Source: DYKG01 sp964596185
GTDB lineage: Bacteria > Muiribacteriota > Ozemobacteria > Ozemobacterales > Ozemobacteraceae
Direction: 5' to 3'
Assembly (NCBI GenBank): GCA_964596185.1
Contig: CAZQUE010000003.1
Span: 1 to 64,000 of the forward strand
Length of the DNA stretch: 64,000 nt
Position numbers and translations under genes: made by a program. Positions 26,464 to 34,898 of the stretch are shown in pieces; within the stretch, counting starts at the first letter, position 1; each line of letters opens with the position of its first letter. The notes beneath the pieces were generated by a model, which ran no database searches, was not told the origin of the DNA, and saw nothing but the letters and a program-made list of their open reading frames with translations.

Positions 26464-26955
26464 ATGGTTGATTCCATCAATGGACCTGGGAAAAGAATAA
26501 TTATAACGACAAAGCCCAAGCCAAAAGAAAAAACAGAAGGAAAAGACAATTCTTTTGACAAGGCTTTGAAAGATAAAGCTGGCAATAGCGAAAAAGCTGC
26601 TGCCAATAATGCCACGCTCAATCCAGCGCAGAACAATTTAAAGATTCTGCAACAGCAGCAGCTCACCAGAATGCAACGACTACAGGAAATTGCACGCCAG
26701 GTGCAGGACGGCACCTATAAAATGGTTGATGCAACGGTTTTGGCTGAAAAAATTTATCAGGTAATTTCTGACAGCAAAACCCGAGAAAAATTCATCAAGA
26801 AACTGCTTCAAGAAGAGGCTGATAAGATACCTGCCAAAGACAAGGGCAACCTTTCAGATCTCGAACTGAAAAAGCTGGTATTCATGATCAGGGAAAGTCA
26901 GGACGAACCCTTTGATGATCCAGAACTTGAAAAAATGCTCGATGAGTTAAGCTGA
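26464..26955 (+). CDS. flgM: FlgM-like anti-sigma-28 factor
   Basis: A 163-residue, Lys/Glu-rich, largely disordered protein behind an AAGGGAG site. Residues about 68-110 (RLQEIARQVQDGTYKMVDATVLAEKIYQVI) match the helical FlgM core pattern, in which the segment after GTY-x-VD leads into the sigma-binding helices. The protein is longer than typical FlgM (about 90-100) at both ends. The promoter upstream resembles a FliA site, the classical autoregulatory arrangement for flgM. No flagellar structural genes are in the window. Assignment rests on motif and promoter together. Confidence 0.65.
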   Translation: MVDSINGPGKRIIITTKPKPKEKTEGKDNSFDKALKDKAGNSEKAAANNATLNPAQNNLKILQQQQLTRMQRLQEIARQVQDGTYKMVDATVLAEKIYQVISDSKTREKFIKKLLQEEADKIPAKDKGNLSDLELKKLVFMIRESQDEPFDDPELEKMLDELS

Positions 26956-28593
26956 TTATTGCTGGTAAAAACCGATAAAGACCTTTTCAGGTTTTATAAA
27001 CTGATCAGGAAAACCCGGAACGTCTGATTTAAGCTCACTCAGAATGTTTCCGGGTTTTCTGGCAAGATCGACAACCTGCTGATAGTTGAAATTCAACAAA
27101 TCTTCGGGGGGCTGGTTCAAAATAAACTCTCGATAAAAATATTTTTTGCCGAGATTTACATCATTGATGCGGGTTAATTCATTCAAATCAGGCTCTAAAG
27201 CAAAAAGTTCCTGTCGATATTCTTTTGAAAAAACCATCTTTCCGATAATCTTTTCAGGCATTTTTACTTCAACATAGCGCCCCTTTTCTTCATCGAATTC
27301 GGCCAGGTTGTCAACATTTTCGAATTGCATGGTTTCTACTCCGCAACCAGGCTCAATTCCTGGAAAAAATTGGCTTTCAGCCTCATTCATTGCCGTGAAA
27401 AGAACGTTTCCACCAATGTCGAAACACAAAGCATCGGGATTTAACGACAGTTGTTTTCTGAAAACACCAGCTTTGACCTTCAAATTCTCCTCATCGAAAC
27501 TGAATATGTACAGACAACTATCTGCTTTGGAAAATACTGCAACCTTCAGTGTGTTTTCATAATAAACATTATAGAAGGCAGCAAGATCGCAGGTTGCTTT
27601 CAGCGCGTCTTTTCCATTTCCGGTTTCTTTAAGCCATTTCCGGATAATATCTGTGCCAACTACGATCATCCCGTCATTTGTGAAACCAATGTGACGGTTT
27701 TCAGCTTCTCTAGACTCTATTAGAAGCTTTGGGCGGCGCTGATGGTTGATAAACGAGTAACTGCCAGGATTGTTATCTGACCATGAATAAACGACAAGGC
27801 TGCCTTTGTTTAGATTGAAGCCAGGCTCAAAGGCCCAACAAATTTTTGTAGGATCTGTGGTTACGGCAAAACTTTTTTCATAGCCCTTAACGATTTCGAG
27901 AGTTCCGTCGGTAATCGCTCGCAAAAGACGTCTTTGTGGGTAATGATGAATTGGGCGCGAGGCTGCATAAGCAGGGTTTTGACCGCGCCAAAGAGTTTCG
28001 ACAACTTCTGCCTGACCTTCCTGCCATTCGTCAAAAAATACCTGATAAGAGCCATCAGCATTTTTATGCCAGGTCTGATACCAGCTGGAATTAGCAATCT
28101 GATACCAGTTGTGCTCAGGTAGTATTTCTAATTCATCTTTGGCAAAATCCCCAGAGTTGGGACGCACTGAGATCTTTCGACCTGGCCCACAGCTTAATGG
28201 AGCTCCAACGGTTCGATAAACCGGTCTGGCAACACTGCCCTTGATAAGTTGATTTCTTTGGTCCTGATGCAAAGAAGTTTTTCCACCTGAATCCGCCAAA
28301 CTTATCTGGCCATCGAATACCTGCCTGAATAAAGTTGTTTTAACCGGAGCGAAGCTTTCTGGAGACTTGAATGAAAGCATTCGAAAATCTTTCAGATTAT
28401 CAATATAAAAGCCATCTGCCCGATCACAATCAAAAAAAAGACCTATGGGCCGAAGTCTTTCATAATCAGTTTTAACCCGAAATACTTTCCCCGAATCTCT
28501 AAATGAGAGCATAAGAAAAATCTCAGCTGCTTCAGTTGCTGTCGATGCAACAAAAAAGCAGAAAACGATAACCCAGAAAATTCTTTTCCTCAT
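26956..28593 (-). CDS. exported hypothetical protein, possible beta-propeller
   Basis: A 545-residue protein with a signal peptide (MRKRIFWVIVFCFFVASTATEA) and a mature part rich in beta-strand-like segments (FIDNLKDFRMLSF, SLVVYSWSDNNPGSYSF, NVLFTAMNE, CLYIFSFDEENLKV). Its stop codon directly abuts the stop of the convergent FlgM-like gene, leaving no room for an intergenic terminator. No catalytic motif recognised. Confidence 0.55.
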   Translation of the reverse strand: MRKRIFWVIVFCFFVASTATEAAEIFLMLSFRDSGKVFRVKTDYERLRPIGLFFDCDRADGFYIDNLKDFRMLSFKSPESFAPVKTTLFRQVFDGQISLADSGGKTSLHQDQRNQLIKGSVARPVYRTVGAPLSCGPGRKISVRPNSGDFAKDELEILPEHNWYQIANSSWYQTWHKNADGSYQVFFDEWQEGQAEVVETLWRGQNPAYAASRPIHHYPQRRLLRAITDGTLEIVKGYEKSFAVTTDPTKICWAFEPGFNLNKGSLVVYSWSDNNPGSYSFINHQRRPKLLIESREAENRHIGFTNDGMIVVGTDIIRKWLKETGNGKDALKATCDLAAFYNVYYENTLKVAVFSKADSCLYIFSFDEENLKVKAGVFRKQLSLNPDALCFDIGGNVLFTAMNEAESQFFPGIEPGCGVETMQFENVDNLAEFDEEKGRYVEVKMPEKIIGKMVFSKEYRQELFALEPDLNELTRINDVNLGKKYFYREFILNQPPEDLLNFNYQQVVDLARKPGNILSELKSDVPGFPDQFIKPEKVFIGFYQQ

Positions 28594-29210
28594 AAAACCT
28601 CGCTTAAGATACTTCTAAAATATAGTCCTAAGCATTCTACTCCAAAGCCATTATTGCATCAACAAGCGATCTTCGATTCAAAAATCTTTGCCCATTTTTC
28701 GTAAAAAAAACACAGATTTTTGTCGACAACTCTATTGAGGAAAAACAGTTAAATCATGTACACAGGTTTACATAAATCTGTGTACATGATTTTATGTAAA
28801 CTTCACCTTATTAAGCGTTCCTTTTCAACACAGCGTTTACCATTTTTTTGTAAAATTTTCACACAAACAAAATTTATGTGTAAAAATTTTATGTACACAG
28901 AGTTGACAAAAAGTAATTCGATTTTTGCAAGATTTTTTTCGTTTTTTTTATCGAAGTTCGCAAAGGCTTATAAACAGTCTTTGTCAAGAGGGTAGCTTAT
29001 TTCTTTTTCCACAACATTCAATTCAGTATTAATGCTTTTCCCCATGGTTTTCCACAATTTCCACTATTTTTTCGTGTACCTCTCTGGACATATGCACAAC
29101 ATTCGGAAACTGTTTTTATATAAGGGTTTTGATTGTTTTTTACTGGACGGAAAAAAAAACATGAGCATTTTTTTCACAAAAAAAAGCTCGCAACTATCAT
29201 TTTTTTGATA
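28594..29210. other. 617-bp gene-free AT-rich block between dnaX and the 28593 gene
   Basis: No convincing gene. It holds interleaved inverted repeats at 28751-28801, three TGTACA palindromes (28757, 28781, 28892) and two TTTTCCACA sites resembling DnaA boxes (29005-29013, 29048-29056) in the same orientation. Runs of A or T are frequent. It presumably also contains the promoter of the 28593 gene and the end of the dnaX transcript. A role in replication control is a hypothesis. Confidence 0.6.
28751..28801. repeat. interleaved perfect inverted repeats
   Basis: Arm A AAATCATGTACACAG (28751-28765) pairs perfectly with CTGTGTACATGATTT (28778-28792). Arm B GTTTACATAAA (28766-28776), in the loop of A, pairs perfectly with TTTATGTAAAC (28791-28801). 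The A-B-A'-B' order allows either hairpin or a pseudoknot, or two overlapping protein operators. Confidence 0.85.
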
Positions 29211-30887
29211 TTAGTTTTCTATGTCAAGAATTTCGCCGCCAAAAATATCGATTGCATCAGCAATTGCTGGTTTTTCCATAACTCTTTTGCGTGCAGCCTC
29301 GTCAATTTTAGCGATTTGCTCCCGGTGTGACATCCGTACAACCGGCTTTTCTTTATCTTCTTTTGTTATTTTGCCGGGCATCCCCACTTCAACTTTGGAA
29401 ATTTTTCCAAAAGCTTCTCTGGCAGCTTCAAGAAGAGTTTCAAGATTCTTTTCTTCCATAAGTTTGTTAGCTGCAAAATCCTGCTCTATCAAAACATGTA
29501 AAACCCCATTTTCTGGTTTGCGAATTTTGGCAGTTGCCAGAAGGGCTGCGCAAACTCTGGATCTTGCAGACACAGCATTTCTAAAATCAAGCATAGGGTC
29601 TTTCACAATATTTCGCGTAAGTTCTTCCGGAGGCGGGGGTAATGGCTCACGCTGCCTTGAAACTATTGGACGACTGACAATTCCGGTTCTTTTAATTCCT
29701 GCAACCTTTTGTTCGAGCATTTCAATTCGCTTATCCAACTCTTCTGCTGAAAAAATATCATTTCCAAACGAGAGCCTGATCATTTCGGATTCAAGCAAAA
29801 TCCTCGCCTGAAAAGAATTTCGCAAGCTCATTATAGCCCGTTCAACTCTGGTAACAGCAGACACAAGAAATTTCGGCGACAGATTTCTGATCTGGGAAAG
29901 AATCTCTTCAACCTGCTCGACCGGCAAATCCAGAATCTGATTGGCTCCAGAATCAATTTTCAGTAACATGCAACGCCGCAGATATTCAAGAAAATCGCGG
30001 GCTATAGTTGCCGGTTCGTAACCTTTGAAAAACAACTCGTTGAGAATTTTTACTGCCTGAGCCGGCTCTTTGTTGAAAATTCCCTGCGATAATTCCTTTA
30101 AGATTGAATAGCTCAGTCTTCGAGTCATCAATAAAACCTGATCTAGCTCGATACGTCCCGAGACCGTAGATGATGAAATTTGATCGAGCAAACTCAGAGC
30201 ATCACGAAATCCACCCTGCGCACATTCAGCAATCATGCCAAGTGCTTCGGAGTCGAATTCGGGAAATTGCCCGGATTCGCTTTCAGCTTTAACAATCTCC
30301 TCAAGCCTTGTTTTAATGGTCTTTCGAGATACAGAATGAAAATCAAAACACTGACAACGCGAAATGATGGTTGCCGGAACTTTCTGAGGATCAGTGGTTG
30401 CCAGCACAAAAATGACGTTTTCCGGCGGTTCTTCAAGTGTTTTTAGAAAAGCATTGAAAGCTGAACCTGAAAGCATGTGAACTTCATCGATAATATATAT
30501 CTTGTATTTGCCTTCCGCAGGTTTGTATTTTACTTTTTCACGCATCTGGCGAATATCTTCGACACTGTTGTTACTCGCCGCATCGATTTCGATGATATCC
30601 ATAAAGTTCTGTTGATCGATTCGCCGACAGGTTTCACATTCACAACAACAGTCGGGCAATCCCGAAGAATCTGTTATCGGCTCGATGCAGTTGAGAATTT
30701 TTGCCAGCAGTCTGGCACTGGTCGTTTTTCCTGTGCCACGTGGACCTGAAAACATATAAGCATGTGAAATACGACCTGAAGCTACCGAAGATTGAATCGT
30801 GCGGGAAATGTGTTCCTGACCGGCAAGCTCACTGAAACGAATCGGACGATACTTGCGATAAAGGTTTTGTTTAGCTGGAACTGACAT
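29211..30887 (-). CDS. dnaX: DNA polymerase III subunit gamma/tau
   Basis: A 558-residue clamp-loader ATPase behind AGGAG. Visible motifs: Walker A GPRGTGKTTSARLLAK (about 48-63), the four-Cys zinc module (CCECETCRR), Walker B YIIDEVHMLSG, the sensor/SRC motif TIISRCQCF, and the domain III region that oligomerises. The C-terminal region (about 380-558) is short and basic compared with E. coli tau. I did not see an obvious slippery A-run with stem-loop for a programmed frameshift. It lies downstream of the SRP RNA/tRNA array on the same strand. Confidence 0.97.
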   Translation of the reverse strand: MSVPAKQNLYRKYRPIRFSELAGQEHISRTIQSSVASGRISHAYMFSGPRGTGKTTSARLLAKILNCIEPITDSSGLPDCCCECETCRRIDQQNFMDIIEIDAASNNSVEDIRQMREKVKYKPAEGKYKIYIIDEVHMLSGSAFNAFLKTLEEPPENVIFVLATTDPQKVPATIISRCQCFDFHSVSRKTIKTRLEEIVKAESESGQFPEFDSEALGMIAECAQGGFRDALSLLDQISSSTVSGRIELDQVLLMTRRLSYSILKELSQGIFNKEPAQAVKILNELFFKGYEPATIARDFLEYLRRCMLLKIDSGANQILDLPVEQVEEILSQIRNLSPKFLVSAVTRVERAIMSLRNSFQARILLESEMIRLSFGNDIFSAEELDKRIEMLEQKVAGIKRTGIVSRPIVSRQREPLPPPPEELTRNIVKDPMLDFRNAVSARSRVCAALLATAKIRKPENGVLHVLIEQDFAANKLMEEKNLETLLEAAREAFGKISKVEVGMPGKITKEDKEKPVVRMSHREQIAKIDEAARKRVMEKPAIADAIDIFGGEILDIEN

Positions 30888-30967
30888 GATTAACTCCTGA
30901 TAGCTTTTTTTCCGGGTCTAATATTAATAACCTTTTTCCAGGTTTAAGGCAAATCGGGCTAAAATAT

Positions 30968-30994
30968 AAAAACCCCTTTTAAAAAGGGGTTTTT
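30968..30994 (-). terminator. terminator of the SRP RNA transcript
   Basis: A long A/T-flanked stem (AAAAACCCC paired with GGGGTTTTT) just after the 3' end of the SRP RNA, with T-rich sequence on both sides, so it could work in both directions. Confidence 0.85.
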
Positions 30995-30998
30995 AAAA

Positions 30999-31267
30999 GT
31001 CGTGCACCTGACTTCGAACTTACATCAATAGCCCGTGTCCTGAACTATAGGCTCCGGACAGGCGCTGCCACATCACCCGAAAGCGATCGCTTACCGTTGC
31101 TATCTTCCGATCCTGGCGGGGTTCACGGACTCTCGCCGTGTGGAACCCATCCTTCGATGCTTTTAGAACCGGCCGGTACTACCAATAAAGCCCTCTGCCA
31201 GGGATTCAGTCCGCCTGACGGGGGTTTGCGGTTGATAGAGGACCCCGAGCCCTCCACCTAGCACGAC
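30999..31267 (-). ncRNA. ffs: signal recognition particle RNA, large bacterial type
   Basis: On the reverse strand the domain IV signature GCCAGGATCGGAAGATAGCA lies at about 31097-31118, corresponding to the Ffh-binding loop. The 5' region (GTGCTAGGTGGAGGGCTCGG) matches the Alu-domain start of Bacillus-type SRP RNA. The 5' end GTCGTGC (31267-31261) pairs with the 3' end GCACGAC (31005-30999), closing helix 5-type ends and fixing a length of about 269 bases. It acts with Ffh in co-translational targeting of membrane proteins. The presence of an Alu domain contrasts with the short 4.5S RNA of enterics. Confidence 0.88.
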
Positions 31268-31269
31268 AG

Positions 31270-31354
31270 CGGAAAGGGCGGGATTCGAACCCGCGGTAGT
31301 GTGACCTACACACGCTTTCCAAGCGTGCGCCTTAAGCCACTCGGCCACCTTTCC
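31270..31354 (-). tRNA. tRNA-Ser (GGA)
   Basis: Acceptor stem GGAAAGG with CCTTTCC, long variable arm, T-loop GGTTCGAATCC, and anticodon loop TTGGAAA. Class II cloverleaf of 85 bases. The 3' CCA is not encoded. It directly abuts the SRP RNA. Confidence 0.95.
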
Positions 31355-31398
31355 AGGGGTTTTTGCCAAAGAAATTCTGATTCGCCGGCAAAAAACAG

Positions 31399-31473
31399 CG
31401 CGCCCGAGAGGACTCGAACCTCTGGCCACCAGATCCGCAATCTGGTGCTCTATCCAAACTGAGCTACGGGCGC
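31399..31473 (-). tRNA. tRNA-Arg (GCG)
   Basis: Acceptor GCGCCCG with CGGGCGC, D-arm AGCTCAGTTTGGATAGAGC with the A20-type Arg pattern, and anticodon stem CCAGA/TCTGG with loop TTGCGGA, giving anticodon GCG. Length 75, CCA not encoded. Most bacteria read CGN with an ACG anticodon edited to inosine, so GCG is unusual. Confidence 0.93.
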
Positions 31474-31486
31474 ATTTTTTTTACTT

Positions 31487-31575
31487 CGGAGAGAGGGGGA
31501 TTCGAACCCCCGGTACCAGTTACCCAGTACGACAGTTTAGCAAACTGTTGGTTTAAGCCACTCACCCATCTCTCC
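31487..31575 (-). tRNA. tRNA-Ser (GCT)
   Basis: Acceptor GGAGAGA, anticodon stem ACAGT/ACTGT with loop TTGCTAA, long variable arm and T-loop GGTTCGAATCC. Class II, 89 bases, no encoded CCA. Confidence 0.95.
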
Positions 31576-31586
31576 AGAGTAGAAAG

Positions 31587-31669
31587 CGGAGGAAGTAGGA
31601 TTCGAACCCACGGAGCTTTCGCCCTTCGGTTTTCAAGACCGACGCCTTCGACCACTCGGCCATTCCTCC
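31587..31669 (-). tRNA. tRNA-Ser (TGA)
   Basis: Acceptor GGAGGAA, anticodon stem TCGGT/ACCGA with loop CTTGAAA (anticodon TGA), long variable arm with GAAA loop, T-loop GGTTCGAATCC. Class II, 83 bases, no encoded CCA. It is the first RNA of the tRNA-SRP array. Confidence 0.95.
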
Positions 31670-31699
31670 AAGTGTTTTTTAATTTACCACAGGTACAAA

Positions 31700-31724
31700 A
31701 TAAAAGCAACAAAAAAATTGTTGC
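31700..31724 (-). terminator. rho-independent terminator after the FtsB-like gene
   Basis: GCAACAA and TTGTTGC (7-bp stem, 31706-31724) followed on the reverse strand by TTTTATTTT. It separates the cell-division gene from the tRNA array. Confidence 0.75.
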
Positions 31725-31760
31725 AATTCAGTCGTAGAACATTCGCAAAACGATATCGCT

Positions 31761-32141
31761 TTATGGGCTGGAATCCAAATTAGTCGTGGGTGAAGCCTGG
31801 TCAGATTGTTTTGGCAGATTCTCGGGTTTTGGCTGTTCATTGACAGTATAAATGACCAGCTCTTCAGGTTTTACCAAACCTAATCGTTCGCGAGCCAGTC
31901 GTTCGATGCCTTCGGGAGTTGAAAGCATATCGAGATTTTGTTTCAAATGCCTGTTTTCACGTTCAAGCGCCTCTATCTTCTCTTTCAGCTCAGCTTCACG
32001 CTGCAGAAGGTTTCTGATGTTGTTATATCTGACCAAATAGGTTATCGACAAGGCAACACAAAAGACGACCGACAAAATGAACATGATTTCGGTTGAAAAT
32101 CTGACTCTTTTTTTTCGTCCAGTTTTTGCTTCTTCTGCCAT
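31761..32141 (-). CDS. ftsB: FtsB/DivIC family septum formation protein
   Basis: About 126 residues from the ATG at 32141; the frame upstream to 32189 passes through the gyrA terminator and is not coding. Layout: basic N-terminus (GRKKRVRF), one membrane helix (EIMFILSVVFCVALSITYLV), a coiled coil (LLQREAELKEKIEALERENRHLKQNL) and the FtsB/DivIC motif TPEGIERLARERLGLVKPEEL. A Pro/Ser-rich tail follows. It works in the FtsQLB complex of the divisome. It sits directly downstream of gyrA. Confidence 0.88.
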   Translation of the reverse strand: MAEEAKTGRKKRVRFSTEIMFILSVVFCVALSITYLVRYNNIRNLLQREAELKEKIEALERENRHLKQNLDMLSTPEGIERLARERLGLVKPEELVIYTVNEQPKPENLPKQSDQASPTTNLDSSP

Positions 32142-32160
32142 AGAATAAACTCTGTTTAAA

Positions 32161-32186
32161 ACCGGGGCGAATAAACTCGCCCCGGT
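32161..32186 (-). terminator. GC-rich terminator after gyrA
   Basis: A 10-bp stem, ACCGGGGCGA with TCGCCCCGGT, starting nine bases past the gyrA stop and followed by only four T residues on the reverse strand. Read-through into ftsB is possible. Confidence 0.7.
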
Positions 32187-32195
32187 CAATTTTTA

Positions 32196-34883
32196 TCAAT
32201 CTGCCGCTTCTTCTTTAGAAGGAATTCTGACGACAGAAATCAACTTATCGTCATCATCGAGGGTTATCAGCTTAACTCCGGAAGCTGCGCGACCGGTATT
32301 TCTGATTTTGTCGGCATCAAGTCTGACAACCTTGCCATTAGTGGTAACGACCATAAGCTCGTCTCCTTCAAACATTCGTTTGATTGAAAGGACTTCGCCG
32401 GTTTTTTCCATAATTTTCAGGTTTATAACACCCTTGCCACCGCGATGAGTCACGCGATAATTGTTGATGTTCGTCTGTTTTCCATAACCAAGAGCAGAAA
32501 CGGTAAGCAGTTTTCCTTCATAGACGACTTTGTCATCGATTTCTTCGCCGGTTACCTCTTCAGAAGTTTCTTCAGCTACTTCCTCTTCGACGACAAGTTC
32601 TTCGACTATTTCGGCCTCTTCACCGGTTTCTTCGGCAGACACCGGAACAGTTATCTGACCTTCAGCCAGCAATGCATCGAGTTCTTCTTTGCTTCTGGCG
32701 GTGCTGAATACTTCCATGCCAACGACTTCATCGTTTTCATCTCTGAAGGTAATCGCCTTAACGCCGCGGGCGGCGCGCCCCATAACCCGCACTTCACTTT
32801 CGGCGAAACGAATTGCATAACCGTTTTTCGAGGCAATTACCACCTGTTCTCCGCCGAGAATTGGTTTTACACCAACCAGTTCGTCGCCATCATCGAGTTT
32901 AAGAGCGATGATTCCGCGAGCTGTCGGCCTGGAAAATGCTGAAAGCATGACCATTTTGCAGATACCGCGTTTGGTAACCATAAACAATCTTCTTACGGCA
33001 TCAAACTTCTTGATCGGCAGCAAAGCAGTTACGATTTCATTTTCTTCAAGCTGCAGCAGATTGACGATAGCGCGACCGCCGGCCTGACGTCCGCCTTCAG
33101 GTATTTGATAACCCTTGATCCAGTGAACTCGGCCATTTGAAGTGAAGGCCATCAAGTAGGAATGGGTTGAGGCCAGGAACATATGTTCAACGACATCGTC
33201 TTCTTTGACACCCATCACTGTGCTGCCCTTACTGCCGCGACTGATCTGCCTGAACACAGTTGGAGACATGCGCTTGATGTAACCATTTCTGGTAACGGTG
33301 ATGATGATATCTTCTTCCTGCATCAGGTCTTCAATGTCGAGTTTTTCAGCGGTTGAGCGACTGATTCTTGTCCGGCGGGCATCACCATATTTTTCTCTGA
33401 TTTCGATCAATTCGTTTTTAACGATCTCACGAACTTTGACATCAGACTCAAGAATTCCTTTGAGTTTTTCGATCAAAGCCAGAGTTTCATGATAATCAGC
33501 GATTATTTTGTCGCGTTCGAGTCCGGTAAGGCGCTGCAAACGCATATCAAGAATCGCCTGAGCCTGCTTTTCGGAAAGCATGAAGGTATCCATCAGTCCC
33601 TGTCTTGCTTCTGCCGGATCTGGAGATTCTTTAATAAGCTGAATCACTGCATCGAGGTTGTCGAGGGCAATGGTCAAGCCTTCAAGAATGTGGGCTTTTT
33701 CTTCAGCTTTGCGCAATTGGAACATGGTGCGACGGCGAATTATTTCGCGGCAGTGATCGATATAAAATTCCATCATCTGCTTGAGGTTCAGCACCAGCGG
33801 CCTATTTTCAACCAGAACCAGATTGATCACACCAAAGCTTGATTGCAATTGCGTATGCTTATAAAGCTGGTTCAACACTACGTCGGTATTCACGCCTTTG
33901 CGTAGTTCGATACAAACACGCATGCCTTCGTGACTTGATTCATCGCGAAGGTCGGTAATTCCATCAACTTTTTTATCTTTGATCAGATCGGCGATTGATT
34001 TTACCAGACGCGCTTTATTCACCTGATATGGAAGTTCAGTGACAACGATTCGGTCACGCCCCTTATTGAATTCTTCAATATTGACGACGGATCTTATGAC
34101 GATACTGCCACGACCGGTACGGAAGGCTGATTCAATACCTTCTGTGCCCATAATGATTCCGCCGGTTGGAAAGTCGGGCCCGGGAACAATTTCTATAAGC
34201 TCGTCGATGCTCAGATCGGGATTTTCAATCAATGCGACAACGCCATTGATAACTTCGGTAAGGTTGTGAGATGGCATGTTGGTAGCCATACCGACGGCAA
34301 TACCCGACGACCCGTTTACCAAAAGATTTGGAAATTTACTTGGCAAAACGATTGGTTCGTTGAGAGATCCATCAAAATTCGGCATCCAATCAACGGTTTC
34401 CATTTCCAGATCACGCAACAATTCTTCTGCAAGAGCTTTAAGTCTGGCTTCGGTGTAACGCATTGCCGCTGCTTCGTCGCCGTCAACTGAACCAAAGTTG
34501 CCGTGTCCATCAATCAATGGATACCTGAGGCTGAAATCCTGTGCCATTCGCACCAGAGTGTCATAAACAGCCGCGTCACCATGGGGGTGATATTTACCCA
34601 GGACTTCCCCGACGGTTCTTGCCGATTTGACAAAAGCTTTTTTACTGGTAAACCCCTGGTCGAACATCGCGTAAAGAACGCGACGATGCACCGGCTTGAG
34701 TCCATCGCGAACGTCGGGAAGGGCGCGGCCAACGATTACGCTCATGGCGTAATCGATGTAAGAAGATTTCATATCATCTTCAATGTTGATAAATCTATTT
34801 CCAACCGTTGGAGGTGGCGGGGGCGGAGGAGCCTGAATATCGCCGGGATTTCCTTCAATTGGATTTTCGTTGTTGGTGTCCAT
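32196..34883 (-). CDS. gyrA: DNA gyrase subunit A
   Basis: An 895-residue protein with a Pro-rich N-terminal extension (about 1-28) not usual in GyrA. The cleavage-domain motifs HPHGDAAVYDTLVRMAQDF and AAMRYTEARL (catalytic Tyr) are present. The residue equivalent to E. coli Ser83 is Ala and Asp87 is kept. The first-blade GyrA box is degenerate (RQISRGSKG), while a later THRGGKG is closer to consensus. The C-terminal beta-pinwheel carries an acidic insert of about 35 residues (about 745-782) rich in Glu. It works with the upstream gyrB product to introduce negative supercoils; the genes are 15 bases apart. Confidence 0.97.
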   Translation of the reverse strand: MDTNNENPIEGNPGDIQAPPPPPPPTVGNRFINIEDDMKSSYIDYAMSVIVGRALPDVRDGLKPVHRRVLYAMFDQGFTSKKAFVKSARTVGEVLGKYHPHGDAAVYDTLVRMAQDFSLRYPLIDGHGNFGSVDGDEAAAMRYTEARLKALAEELLRDLEMETVDWMPNFDGSLNEPIVLPSKFPNLLVNGSSGIAVGMATNMPSHNLTEVINGVVALIENPDLSIDELIEIVPGPDFPTGGIIMGTEGIESAFRTGRGSIVIRSVVNIEEFNKGRDRIVVTELPYQVNKARLVKSIADLIKDKKVDGITDLRDESSHEGMRVCIELRKGVNTDVVLNQLYKHTQLQSSFGVINLVLVENRPLVLNLKQMMEFYIDHCREIIRRRTMFQLRKAEEKAHILEGLTIALDNLDAVIQLIKESPDPAEARQGLMDTFMLSEKQAQAILDMRLQRLTGLERDKIIADYHETLALIEKLKGILESDVKVREIVKNELIEIREKYGDARRTRISRSTAEKLDIEDLMQEEDIIITVTRNGYIKRMSPTVFRQISRGSKGSTVMGVKEDDVVEHMFLASTHSYLMAFTSNGRVHWIKGYQIPEGGRQAGGRAIVNLLQLEENEIVTALLPIKKFDAVRRLFMVTKRGICKMVMLSAFSRPTARGIIALKLDDGDELVGVKPILGGEQVVIASKNGYAIRFAESEVRVMGRAARGVKAITFRDENDEVVGMEVFSTARSKEELDALLAEGQITVPVSAEETGEEAEIVEELVVEEEVAEETSEEVTGEEIDDKVVYEGKLLTVSALGYGKQTNINNYRVTHRGGKGVINLKIMEKTGEVLSIKRMFEGDELMVVTTNGKVVRLDADKIRNTGRAASGVKLITLDDDDKLISVVRIPSKEEAAD

Positions 34884-34898
34884 TTACTGACCCCTTTA

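Noticed and set aside
28756..28995. Rightward 79-codon open frame in the gene-free block
   Set aside because: It starts inside the inverted repeats, has no ribosome site and has Phe/Lys-rich composition typical of AT-rich non-coding sequence.
31163..31712. Open frames across the tRNA/SRP array
   Set aside because: They coincide exactly with tRNA and SRP RNA sequence.
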